In this document: positions 1-6,672 of the stretch, piece after piece | Layout: every line of letters begins with the position of its first letter | Position numbering within the stretch: position 1 is the stretch's first letter | The notes under the pieces: model-generated | What the model saw: the letters and a program-made list of their open reading frames with translations, nothing else | Told to the model about the DNA's origin: nothing | Databases searched by the model: none | Assembly: GCA_013698495.1 (NCBI GenBank) | Contig: JACCUV010000088.1 | Location: 1-7,220 of the forward strand | Origin: Chloroflexia bacterium | Lineage (GTDB): Bacteria > Chloroflexota > Chloroflexia > Thermomicrobiales > UBA6265 | Direction: 5' to 3' | Length of the DNA stretch: 7,220 nt | Position numbers and translations under genes: made by a program

Positions 1-2
1 TC

Positions 3-998
3 TCAAAATCCGCTATCGGGGACCGCTTCCGTCAACCGCCTGACGACGTGTTCGGAGGAGATGTCATTCGCTTCGGCGTCGAAGTTGAGCACGATCCTGT
101 GCCGCAACGCCGGCAACGCCACGGCCCGAATGTCGTCGTAGGAAACATTGGGGCGTCCGTCGAGCAGCGCGCGCAACTTGGCGGCGAGGACGATAGTCTG
201 CGCCCCGCGCGGACTAGCGCCGTATCGAACGTACTGCCGGATGAGGCCGGGAGCCCCCGCATTGTCCGGGTGCGACGCCATCACCAGGCGAACGGCGTAA
301 TCGAGCACCGAGTGCGCGATCGGCACCTGCCGGCCCGTCGCCGCCATCCGCGACACCGTCGCTGCCTCGGCGACCCGGTTCAGTTCGACGTCGTCCTGGT
401 TGACCGTGCGGACCACGATCTCGGCAAGCTCTTCCGCGGACGGAAACGGCACAATGATCTTGAAGAAAAACCGATCCAACTGCGCTTCGGGCAGCGGGTA
501 CGTGCCCTCCATTTCGACCGGGTTCTGGGTCGCAAGCACGAAGAAGGGTTTCGGCAATTGATGCACGTGGTTGGCGACGGTCACTGTCCCCTCCTGCATC
601 GCTTCGAGCAACGCCGACTGGGTCTTGGGGGTGGCGCGATTGATTTCGTCGGCCAGCACGATGTTTGAGAATACAGGCCCTGGCTCAAAGGTGAAAATCC
701 GCCGGCCGTCTTCCGACTCGTTCAGGATATTGGTGCCGGTGATGTCAGCTGGCATCAGGTCAGGCGTGAACTGGATGCGGCTGAACGCCAGGTCGAGACC
801 GTCTCCGATCGTGCGCACGAGCCGCGTCTTGCCCAACCCCGGCACACCCTCGAGCAACACGTGGCCACCCGCAAACAGGGCGATCAGGACCTCCGACACC
901 ACGTCTTTTTGGCCAACAATAACCCTTTCGATTTCGTGCTGGATGGCCGCGGCCATCTCTCGAAAATCGTGCGGGGAGAGTTGAATCGACGTCGCCAT
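3..998 (-). CDS. MoxR-family AAA+ ATPase
   Basis: A cytoplasmic MoxR-type AAA+ ATPase, 331 residues from the chosen ATG, close to the usual family length of 310-340. Visible motifs are Walker A GVPGLGKT (about residues 51-58), Walker B with the MoxR signature ADEINRA (116-122), sensor-1 ATQNP (156-160) followed by EGTYPLPEAQLDRF, and an AAA lid helical region with ASPRG (261-265). The family uses ATP hydrolysis to remodel or insert metal into partner proteins, often with von Willebrand factor A or DUF58 partners; no such partner is visible, but the gene stops 3 bases from the window edge. An in-frame GTG four codons upstream (1010) is possible. I prefer the ATG at 998 because GAGGTG lies 9 bases before it. 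It is the last visible gene of a minus-strand unit with the flippase and small membrane protein, 33 bases after the latter. The family call is secure; the substrate is unknown. Confidence 0.95.
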   Translation of the reverse strand: MATSIQLSPHDFREMAAAIQHEIERVIVGQKDVVSEVLIALFAGGHVLLEGVPGLGKTRLVRTIGDGLDLAFSRIQFTPDLMPADITGTNILNESEDGRRIFTFEPGPVFSNIVLADEINRATPKTQSALLEAMQEGTVTVANHVHQLPKPFFVLATQNPVEMEGTYPLPEAQLDRFFFKIIVPFPSAEELAEIVVRTVNQDDVELNRVAEAATVSRMAATGRQVPIAHSVLDYAVRLVMASHPDNAGAPGLIRQYVRYGASPRGAQTIVLAAKLRALLDGRPNVSYDDIRAVALPALRHRIVLNFDAEANDISSEHVVRRLTEAVPDSGF

Positions 999-1031
999 TG
1001 CGCACTGCACCTCGTTGTCGCGTGTCTCCGC

Positions 1032-1223
1032 CTATCCAAACTGGTCGATCATGACCCAAGCCCAGATTGCCAGCAGGCAGAAGTTAAACAACCCGAAGAT
1101 CGCCGCTATGATCACGATCTGCATCTTGGGGGATGGCGGCCAGAGGTTCCAATCGTCTGTTTTGTGCTCCTGCGTGTCCGCGCCAATAACCGATACAGTC
1201 GCTTCTGGATTGCTTTCTTTCAC
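1032..1223 (-). CDS. Small single-pass membrane protein, 63 aa, coupled to the flippase gene
   Basis: A 63-residue protein of unknown function. Its GTG start overlaps the TGA stop of the upstream flippase gene in a four-base GTGA arrangement typical of translational coupling, and it ends with TAG 33 bases before the MoxR ATG. The N-terminal 33 residues are polar (about eight acidic residues, a Trp-rich WNLWPP segment at 26-31). Residues about 36-59 form one strongly hydrophobic helix (IVIIAAIFGLFNFCLLAIWAWV), leaving only a few residues after it. The same reading frame stays open upstream to 1553, but that part lies antisense-frame inside the flippase and is rich in Arg, Pro and Gly with no membrane character, so the short form is the credible gene. 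With no charged N-terminal signal and the helix at the C-terminus, it resembles a tail-anchored protein with its polar part in the cytoplasm; topology is inferred. I do not recognise a family. Its position suggests it works with the flippase or MoxR. Confidence 0.72.
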   Translation of the reverse strand: MKESNPEATVSVIGADTQEHKTDDWNLWPPSPKMQIVIIAAIFGLFNFCLLAIWAWVMIDQFG

Positions 1224-2359
1224 GTCTCGCCAACCGCCTGTCCTGTTGTTCCCGTGGTCACAACCACGTCGCGACGCAAATTGACGAGATAGAGGGGCAG
1301 GCCAACCACGATCAGGCTCCAGTAGGTTATCAGGCGATCGAGAATTGCGATCGCGGCGGCAGTGTCCGATGCAACTCCCACCTGCGGCAGGATCCAGATC
1401 ATGAACACTTCGACCACACCCAAACCTGCCGGTGTAATCGGGATGATCGTCACCAGGGCGCTCAGCAGCGAGACAACGATCGCCTCCGGAATGGTGATTG
1501 TGGCGCCGAGCGCCTGACACACCAGGTACACGCGCAGGCCGTCCATCAACCAAATCAGGCCCCCGAGCAACGCGAATGGAAACGGCTTGCGCAGGATTTC
1601 GAAGATTCCCAGATTCAATCTCTGGAAGTGACCACCAAACCGATCCGGGATCAACGCTTCGATCCGTTCTCGAAATACAAACAGTACGACCGACCCAATG
1701 ATCCCGATGACCACCGCGCCAATTCCGAGCAGAAACGCCTGTTCGGCCCTCCCCGGGACGTTGGAGCCGAACACGACCACACCAGCGGTCACAACCACGC
1801 CAACCATCACCACGACATCTATCAGGCGTTCGGCGAGAATCGTCCCCAGGCCAACGCCAAACGATGAGCCCGCGCGATCCTTCAGCAGGAAACTACGATA
1901 CGCGTCTCCCAAACGCGCGGGCACGACACAATTGGCGAACAGCGAGAGCACAAGAATCTGGAATGTGCCGAGGTTTCCCGGAAGCCTGTACCCCTGCTTC
2001 CTCGTGATTCCCACCTGTTTCAACATCATACGCCAGCGCATGGCGCGAATCAGGATCGCCGAGTAGAACGTCAGCAGTGCGGTAACGAGCAACAACGGGT
2101 TTGCATCCCGAAGCTGCCGCCAAACGTCGTCCAGATCGACTTCGAGGCGTTGGACCGCGAAGTAGACGATGAATGCCGCCAAACCGAATGACACAAATGT
2201 CCTGGGTTGCAGGAAACGCCTCCCGATCGATACGGGCGGTGTCTCCGAACTTGACTCGTCATCATCAATTGGACGTTTGGCGTCGGGAGGGGCCGCTTGA
2301 CCGGGCGAGCGAACGTCACCGGCCAGGTGTTTGGCAGTGGGATCGGTTTCGTTCACCAT
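1220..2359 (-). CDS. Flippase-like integral membrane protein (LPG synthase TM / UPF0104 family)
   Basis: A 379-residue polytopic membrane protein of the lysylphosphatidylglycerol synthase transmembrane / flippase-like family (PF03706 type). An acidic, Pro-rich cytoplasmic N-terminus of about 50 residues precedes roughly eight hydrophobic helices. Family hallmarks are visible: a loop NCVVPARLGDAYRSFLL (143-159), AERLIDVVVM (176-185), and ITPAGLGVVEVF (308-319), matching the conserved P-A-R-x-G-D-x-x-R, E-R-x-x-D and T-P-x-G-L-G-x-x-E patterns. There is no C-terminal aminoacyl-transfer domain as in MprF, so it is more likely a lipid or lipid-linked-sugar transporter than an LPG synthase. The start is the first ATG of the frame; no strong Shine-Dalgarno is visible before it, so the start is less certain than the family. 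The stop codon overlaps the next gene's GTG by four bases. It is first in the flippase, small membrane protein, MoxR unit and follows a 212-bp gap after the glycoside-hydrolase-like gene. The substrate is unknown. Confidence 0.9.
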   Translation of the reverse strand: MVNETDPTAKHLAGDVRSPGQAAPPDAKRPIDDDESSSETPPVSIGRRFLQPRTFVSFGLAAFIVYFAVQRLEVDLDDVWRQLRDANPLLLVTALLTFYSAILIRAMRWRMMLKQVGITRKQGYRLPGNLGTFQILVLSLFANCVVPARLGDAYRSFLLKDRAGSSFGVGLGTILAERLIDVVVMVGVVVTAGVVVFGSNVPGRAEQAFLLGIGAVVIGIIGSVVLFVFRERIEALIPDRFGGHFQRLNLGIFEILRKPFPFALLGGLIWLMDGLRVYLVCQALGATITIPEAIVVSLLSALVTIIPITPAGLGVVEVFMIWILPQVGVASDTAAAIAILDRLITYWSLIVVGLPLYLVNLRRDVVVTTGTTGQAVGET

Positions 2360-2457
2360 GTCGGGCTTTGCGGACGTAACTTGAGCATACGGAACACTGG
2401 CGAGTGACTCCTGGCAGAGCCCACGTGAGCTACATTAACGACATATCACGACAACCT

Positions 2458-2474
2458 CGACCAGTCGCTGGTCG
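2458..2474. repeat. Inverted repeat, 7-bp arms with 3-base loop
   Basis: The sequence CGACCAG-TCG-CTGGTCG is a perfect 7-bp inverted repeat about 100 bases downstream of the glycoside-hydrolase-like stop and about 100 bases upstream of the flippase start (minus strand). On the minus strand it is not followed by a T-run, so a classical intrinsic terminator is not supported. It could be an operator, a T-less terminator or a 5' leader hairpin of the flippase transcript. GC-rich DNA produces such hairpins by chance, so function is only suggested. Confidence 0.4.
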
Positions 2475-2493
2475 GGACACGGGCAACATCGAC

Positions 2494-2514
2494 CTCGCGA
2501 AGTGTACTCGCGAA
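2494..2514. repeat. Direct repeat of CTCGCGAA, 13-bp period
   Basis: CTCGCGAA occurs at 2494-2501 and again at 2507-2514. The TCGCGA core is itself a palindrome, so the pair is also an inverted arrangement around AGTGTAC. It lies in the gap between the glycoside-hydrolase-like stop and the flippase start. This spacing could suit a dimeric regulator, but no recognised operator consensus matches and chance is a real alternative. Confidence 0.3.
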
Positions 2515-2571
2515 ACCGGAACCTACGTCCCCAAACTCGGTCAGCGATCGCGTCGTCGTCTCGCGCACGAC

Positions 2572-4392
2572 TCAGGATATCCGCCGCTCGGGCCTCCAGT
2601 TCGCAAGCCGAGGCAATTGGGGATCGGGATCGGGATCGGTGCGCCGTCGTAAGTGCCCGGCCCTGGTCGCAAAGAGGAACGCGATCGAACGCAACGCGAA
2701 GAACAGCAAAATAATCGAACCCACCGTCATCAAGCTGATCGGCCAGACGAATGGCGCCTGGCGGGTGATTTCAACACCGCCCAACGTGAGTTCACCGCCA
2801 CCCAACAGGGTGATCGCCATCGTATGCCGGCTATCGTCGAGGTCATCGACGAGCGTCCGCGGGAAGTCGTCAGTCGAAGACAAAAACGAGAAGTCCCACT
2901 CGTCTCCTGATTCGCCCGCGCCACCTGGCACGATCTCGCCATCGACTTCGATCGTGAAACTTCCAACTTCGGGACCGGACCGGACAAAGGCGATCAGTCC
3001 GGTCCCCTGGAACTCGATCGAGAGCGAGGCGCCTGCTTGTTGCGTGGTCCTGAAGGTGCGCCCTTCGAGGTGCTGGTCCTGCCAATGGCCGCTATCGGTG
3101 ATCGAATCCGAATCCATCGGGGCGAAACCCGTGTTCGCGATTCTGGAGCGGCGGACTACCTCCTGGGATGTGAGTCGCTGATAGAGCGGCGTGGCGGTTC
3201 CATTCGGATTCACCATTGCGAATGAACTCGTCGCCGAATCATGGGGAGGCAGGAATGCCCATTGCACCATCAACCCCATCCACGGCCACTCCGACCAGCT
3301 TCGCTCCATGCTGCGCTCGACAAACTCCGCCTGCTCGTCCCTAGTGACTGCTTCACCAGCCGCCCAACCATACGATGTAGCCCACACTGGCGTCGCCACA
3401 TCGTTGTTACTCAGCATGAGTTCGCGAAAGAGAATTGCCCGGGAGAAGTTGGTTCTCGATTCGCTGACCCGTCGATCGTCTGGTGAAAAGACTCCCCCAT
3501 CGAGCGCGATGCCCACGATGTCGATGTACGGACTGGCGTTCGCCGCATACATGCTCTCAATGAATGCGAGGTCGCTTTGCCCACCAACAGTGTCGGACGT
3601 TACCGCAAGCTCCGGTGAAACGACCCTGATGCTGGCCGACCCCGATCGCGCGCCTCGCCACGCTGCTTCCAGATACGGGGTGAACTCGGCGCCGGTCGCG
3701 GTTTGCCCTCCCCAATTGTCTGTCGTGTTCGGCCGATCCCAAATTTGAACGAACGGTACGTTTTCGCCAAACCGCAGAGCCAACTCGTTAGTGAAGGCGT
3801 GAAGGGATTCCGGATCGCGAGGAGGAGCGTTTGCGAACACAGCCTGACCTATCGAGCGCGCCCATTCAGGAGTGTCGACAATCACGGCGATCATGCCGAT
3901 TCCCTGCCGATTGAGTTCAGCGACAATCGTGTCGTATTGTGACCAATCGTAGGCGCCACGTGCCGACTCGATTTCTCCCCACGAGAACTCCTGCCGCACA
4001 AACTGGAATCCACCATCGTTGAGCGCCGACGCAAAGTCGCCAAGCTGTGCTGGAGAATACGAGCGAAAATCGATATTCGTCGCCAACCCTTTGCCGGTCG
4101 GCTGGACGATGTACGGCTGTTCCGCGCCCGACTCTACCCCTCGATGCAGGTACCCATCGGTGATCGCGGCCGCACCGCCCAGGGCCAGGCCCAGCAACAG
4201 GAGCGTGATGCCCACGAACGCCTGACTGAGGTCCAGGTGACGACGGCGCCATTCGCCAATGTCGAGGAGGATTTCGGCGCTGGCGGATGCCAGCCGCATT
4301 GCGACACTATCGTCGTCAAGCCAGCCCTGGCGGGACACCGGTTCCCGCCCCGGTGGATTGTGAGGAGGATCGAGCGGATACCTTCGCGACAC
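2572..4392 (-). CDS. Membrane-anchored clan GH-A glycoside-hydrolase-like protein, probable pseudoenzyme
   Basis: A 606-residue protein from the chosen GTG. Order: polar cytoplasmic N-terminus (1-52), membrane helix (about 58-80), a (beta/alpha)8 barrel resembling GH39/GH5-type enzymes (about 104-412), a beta-sandwich like a carbohydrate-binding or jelly-roll module (about 430-545), a second membrane helix (548-575), and a basic tail with DPDPDP. Barrel evidence is F-V-R-Q-E-F-S-W-G-E-I then G-A-Y-D-W (residues about 131-150), DTPEWA (173-178), VQIWDRPN (215-222) and VWATSYGW (336-343). In active relatives the last two usually read W-N/D-E-P-N and W-x-T-E-x-G-W; here R220 and S340 occupy the catalytic glutamate places, so hydrolysis is doubtful. 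The frame is open to ATG 4566/4563 (664/663 aa, AAGGA before it), but those extra 58 residues look non-coding and would cover the divergent promoter region. GGGAG lies 12 bases before GTG 4392. The large domains probably face outside. Substrate unknown. Confidence 0.85.
   Translation of the reverse strand: MSRRYPLDPPHNPPGREPVSRQGWLDDDSVAMRLASASAEILLDIGEWRRRHLDLSQAFVGITLLLLGLALGGAAAITDGYLHRGVESGAEQPYIVQPTGKGLATNIDFRSYSPAQLGDFASALNDGGFQFVRQEFSWGEIESARGAYDWSQYDTIVAELNRQGIGMIAVIVDTPEWARSIGQAVFANAPPRDPESLHAFTNELALRFGENVPFVQIWDRPNTTDNWGGQTATGAEFTPYLEAAWRGARSGSASIRVVSPELAVTSDTVGGQSDLAFIESMYAANASPYIDIVGIALDGGVFSPDDRRVSESRTNFSRAILFRELMLSNNDVATPVWATSYGWAAGEAVTRDEQAEFVERSMERSWSEWPWMGLMVQWAFLPPHDSATSSFAMVNPNGTATPLYQRLTSQEVVRRSRIANTGFAPMDSDSITDSGHWQDQHLEGRTFRTTQQAGASLSIEFQGTGLIAFVRSGPEVGSFTIEVDGEIVPGGAGESGDEWDFSFLSSTDDFPRTLVDDLDDSRHTMAITLLGGGELTLGGVEITRQAPFVWPISLMTVGSIILLFFALRSIAFLFATRAGHLRRRTDPDPDPQLPRLANWRPERRIS
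2620..2639. repeat. Hexanucleotide tandem repeat GGGATC x3.3
   Basis: Three exact copies of GGGATC followed by a partial copy lie inside the 3' end of the glycoside-hydrolase-like gene. On the coding strand they read as alternating Asp and Pro codons, giving the DPDPDP stretch in the cytoplasmic tail. The unit length is a multiple of three, so gain or loss of copies would keep the frame. Confidence 0.8.
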
Positions 4393-4507
4393 GACGTTTG
4401 CGGTCTCCCGTGGGTACAGCCAACTTGCCAAATGGAAGGTACAGGATGCCCCTCGCCACCGTCCTCGAAACTGGAGGTGGAGGTCATCACGCTTTGCGCA
4501 TCGCGGT

Positions 4508-4513
4508 AGTATA
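4508..4513 (-). promoter_or_regulatory. Candidate -10 box TATACT for the glycoside-hydrolase-like gene
   Basis: On the minus strand this reads TATACT, a 5 of 6 match to the sigma-70 -10 consensus, about 115 bases before the proposed GTG start. A -35 element is not recognisable at normal spacing. A transcript from here would exclude the upstream ATG candidates at 4563-4566, so it supports the internal start if real. Confidence 0.25.
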
Positions 4514-4537
4514 GGCGAGGTCATCCGCTGAATTTCC

Positions 4538-4552
4538 GCGAAGCGACTTCGC
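4538..4552. repeat. Inverted repeat GCGAAG-CGA-CTTCGC
   Basis: A perfect 6-bp inverted repeat with a 3-base centre, about 45 bases upstream of the peptidase start and about 25 bases from the candidate minus-strand -10. It could be an operator for either divergent gene or a small leader hairpin of the peptidase transcript. No known operator consensus is matched. Confidence 0.35.
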
Positions 4553-4583
4553 AGTTCCACCATCACTGAATCCTTATCCGACC

Positions 4584-4589
4584 AGGAGG
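4584..4589 (+). promoter_or_regulatory. Ribosome binding site AGGAGG deciding the peptidase start
   Basis: AGGAGG is a full Shine-Dalgarno match. It lies 8 bases before GTG 4598 but overlaps the other in-frame GTG at 4589, which therefore cannot be its start codon. It fixes the peptidase start at 4598. Confidence 0.85.
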
Positions 4590-4597
4590 TGCATCAC

Positions 4598-6646
4598 GTG
4601 CCAACGACCGGGCAATCGAAAAAACGGCCGATCGCCGCTGGCGACTTGTTTCGCATCGCGATCGTCAGTGACCCACATACCTCGCTGGACGGCCGGAGCG
4701 TCGCCTGGGTTCAAACCCAGGCTAGCGAAAAGGAAGACCTCTATCGAGCTTCTATCTGGATTGCCTCATCAAATGGTCAAGGCGCCCGACAACTCACATC
4801 GGGGCAATCGCGCGATCACTCCCCTCGTTGGTCACCGGATGGCCTGTCGATCGCGTTTGTCTCGAATAGACCAGGCATCTTCCCGTGTCCCAAGACCGAT
4901 GCCGACGACTCTGGGCCAGATGTCAAGGACAAGAAGCTCCTCAACCAGGTGTGGACGATTCGCATTGACGGAGGTGAAGCCGCCCAGCAGACGAACCATC
5001 CCAATGGCGCCGACGATCCCGCCTGGTCGCCTGATGGCCACACGATCGCTTTTGTCGCCAGGGACGACGTCCCCAAAGACAGCGATCTTTCCGCGGCAAC
5101 GTCTATCGGACCGATTGCCGACGAACGCGTTGTTCACGACATCAGTTATCGCTTCGATGGCAAGGGCTGGCTCGAAACGCACGCTCATCTCTGGTCCACA
5201 GCAGTCGGCAGCGGGATCTCGACCCAAATCACATTTGGCGAATCGAGTGACGCGGAACCGGCTTGGTCGCCCGATGGTTCCATGATCGCCTTCGCAAGTA
5301 ATCGCTCGCCAGATCGTAAACGCCAGTGGAACCGCCTATCGATCCACAGTTTGGCGATCGGCAGCGGAATTGTGACCGCGGCAACGCCTGACGATGCCCA
5401 GTTCGGTAGTCCTGTTTGGTCGCCGGATGGAAGCAGAGTTGCGTTCATCGGTCATCTGGGAACCAGCTCGGCGGAACACAACCATATCTGGACTGTCTCA
5501 ACCACCGGCGAAAATCTGACTGATCACACCGGACACGCCGACATCTCATTCGGCGACTCCGGCATGAGCGATCTTGCGATGTCGAGTTTCCAGGGTCCGA
5601 GATGGATGGACGACCGGTGGCTCTTGGCATTGGCGTCGGAAAGTGGACAAACGCAGGTATACGGCATCGAAACGGGCGAATCCAACGTCCATCGCGCGAC
5701 CGAAGGCGACCATCGAATAGCCGGGTTCGCGATCGTTAACGACGATTTGGCGATTGTGCGGGGGACAATCTCACGGCCATTCGAGCTTGAGCTGTGGTCC
5801 GAAAACCGGGTCAAGCAATCCATTTCTCACGCGAATGACGCATTCGTCGATGAGGTCGAGCTTGTCGACGCGATCAACCTGCCGGTCAAGTCAGCCGATG
5901 GCGCCACGATCCAGACATGGCTGATCCCCCCCGTCGGTTTCGATGACAATTCGGCGGCGAAATATCCACTGATTCTCCAGATTCACGGTGGTCCGCACTC
6001 GATGTACGGGTACGGAATGTTCCACGAAATGCAGCTCATGGCCGCCAAAGGGTACGCGGTTGTCTTCTCCAATCCCCGTGGATCGGCCGGGTACGGGCAA
6101 CAGTTCGTCGCCTGCACCAGGGGCATCTGGGGCGAGGCTGACATGCCGGATGTGATCGCCGCTGTCGATGCCGCGTCGGCACTGCCATGGATCGACAACG
6201 ATCGACTTGGGATTACGGGAGGCTCATACGGCGGCTACCTCACGAACTGGACAATCGGTCACGACACGAGGTTCAAGGCGGCCGTCACCCAACGCTGTGT
6301 CTCCAACTTCTACTCATTCTTCGGTACGAGTGACATCGGCTCCACGTTTGGCGTCAACGAGTTTGACGGGCTGCCCTGGTCGGATGCCGAAAAGCTGCTG
6401 CGCCATTCTCCAATCAGTTATGTGAACGCAATCGACACACCATTGCTGATCCTGCATAGCGAAAATGATTTCCGCTGTCCAATCGAGCAGGCGGAACAAC
6501 TTTTCGCGTCGCTGAAGTATCTGGATCGAACGGTCGAATTCGTGCGATTTCCGGAAGAAGGTCACGAGCTTTCCCGCTCCGGAACGCCCAGTCGACGAAT
6601 GGCGCGCCTCCACCACCTCATCGGATGGTTCGATCGCCATCTCTAG
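4598..6646 (+). CDS. S9 family prolyl-oligopeptidase-type serine peptidase
   Basis: A 682-residue cytoplasmic serine peptidase of the prolyl oligopeptidase family, most like acylaminoacyl-peptidase/DPP-type (S9C-like) members; no signal peptide is visible. The N-terminal half is a beta-propeller with at least four PD40-type W-S-P-D-G repeats (about residues 78, 143, 223 and 274) followed by I/V-A-F. The C-terminal alpha/beta hydrolase domain begins near 415. It shows HGGPH (463-467), the NPRGSAGYG segment (492-500), the nucleophile elbow GGSYGGY with Ser543, the acid Asp624 in HSENDFRCP, and His656 in EEGHELSRSG. The triad is complete, so activity is expected: cleavage of short peptides, with the propeller limiting access. 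The length is normal for the family. GTG 4598 is chosen because of AGGAGG 8 bases upstream. It diverges from the glycoside-hydrolase-like gene and is followed 26 bases later by the GAF gene. The exact peptide preference cannot be read from sequence. Confidence 0.95.
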   Translation: MPTTGQSKKRPIAAGDLFRIAIVSDPHTSLDGRSVAWVQTQASEKEDLYRASIWIASSNGQGARQLTSGQSRDHSPRWSPDGLSIAFVSNRPGIFPCPKTDADDSGPDVKDKKLLNQVWTIRIDGGEAAQQTNHPNGADDPAWSPDGHTIAFVARDDVPKDSDLSAATSIGPIADERVVHDISYRFDGKGWLETHAHLWSTAVGSGISTQITFGESSDAEPAWSPDGSMIAFASNRSPDRKRQWNRLSIHSLAIGSGIVTAATPDDAQFGSPVWSPDGSRVAFIGHLGTSSAEHNHIWTVSTTGENLTDHTGHADISFGDSGMSDLAMSSFQGPRWMDDRWLLALASESGQTQVYGIETGESNVHRATEGDHRIAGFAIVNDDLAIVRGTISRPFELELWSENRVKQSISHANDAFVDEVELVDAINLPVKSADGATIQTWLIPPVGFDDNSAAKYPLILQIHGGPHSMYGYGMFHEMQLMAAKGYAVVFSNPRGSAGYGQQFVACTRGIWGEADMPDVIAAVDAASALPWIDNDRLGITGGSYGGYLTNWTIGHDTRFKAAVTQRCVSNFYSFFGTSDIGSTFGVNEFDGLPWSDAEKLLRHSPISYVNAIDTPLLILHSENDFRCPIEQAEQLFASLKYLDRTVEFVRFPEEGHELSRSGTPSRRMARLHHLIGWFDRHL

Positions 6647-6647
6647 C

Positions 6648-6660
6648 GCTCGAATCGAGC
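6648..6660. repeat. Short inverted repeat between peptidase and GAF genes
   Basis: GCTCGA-A-TCGAGC begins just after the peptidase stop and ends at the ribosome binding site of the next gene. With a single central base it is a poor hairpin and has no T-run, so it is not a convincing terminator; read-through into the GAF gene is likely. It might be a protein site or chance. Confidence 0.3.
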
Positions 6661-6672
6661 AGGACGATCCCC

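Larger units (their letters stand above)
2360..2571. other. Non-coding gap before the flippase unit
   Basis: This 212-bp gap separates the end of the glycoside-hydrolase-like gene from the flippase start, both on the minus strand. Open frames crossing it have Arg/Ser/Pro-rich shadow composition and run antisense into the neighbouring gene, so I see no gene here. It holds the inverted repeat and direct repeat listed separately. A minus-strand hexamer TATGCT about 20-35 bases before the flippase ATG resembles a -10 box, but I find no matching -35. The gap is the natural place for a promoter of the downstream three-gene unit. Confidence 0.5.
4393..4597. promoter_or_regulatory. Divergent intergenic region between glycoside-hydrolase-like and S9 peptidase genes
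   Basis: About 205 bp separate the proposed GTG of the minus-strand gene from the GTG of the plus-strand peptidase, so promoters for both should lie here. A minus-strand TATACT (4513-4508), one base off the TATAAT -10 consensus, is the best visible element, but no good -35 stands 16-18 bases upstream of it. I found no convincing plus-strand promoter. If the minus-strand gene really begins at 4566 or 4563, this region would be mostly coding and the promoters would have to overlap coding sequence. Confidence 0.45.

Noticed and set aside
48..668. 206-codon open frame on the plus strand
   Set aside because: It lies wholly antisense to the MoxR gene, whose Walker and sensor motifs prove the minus-strand frame; its product is an Arg/His-rich shadow with no domain.
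1224..1553. Upstream extension of the small membrane protein frame (173 codons in total)
   Set aside because: This part overlaps the flippase in another frame and has Arg/Gly/Pro/His-rich composition, whereas the flippase frame carries conserved family motifs there.
2458..2474. Intrinsic terminator for the glycoside-hydrolase-like gene
   Set aside because: The hairpin has no following T-run on the minus strand, so it is listed only as an inverted repeat.
2404..2714. Plus-strand open frames crossing the gap, one with a GIGIGIG run
   Set aside because: Low-complexity shadow of the GGGATC repeat, antisense to the end of the glycoside-hydrolase-like gene, with no Shine-Dalgarno or domain.
2639..3748. 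Two plus-strand frames of 180-185 codons
   Set aside because: Antisense to the glycoside-hydrolase-like gene; Ser/Pro/Arg-rich without recognisable features.
4829..5440. Repeated TGGTCGCC-GATGG-like DNA, considered as a repeat element
   Set aside because: The four copies encode the W-S-P-D-G motif of the propeller blades, so protein repeat structure explains them.
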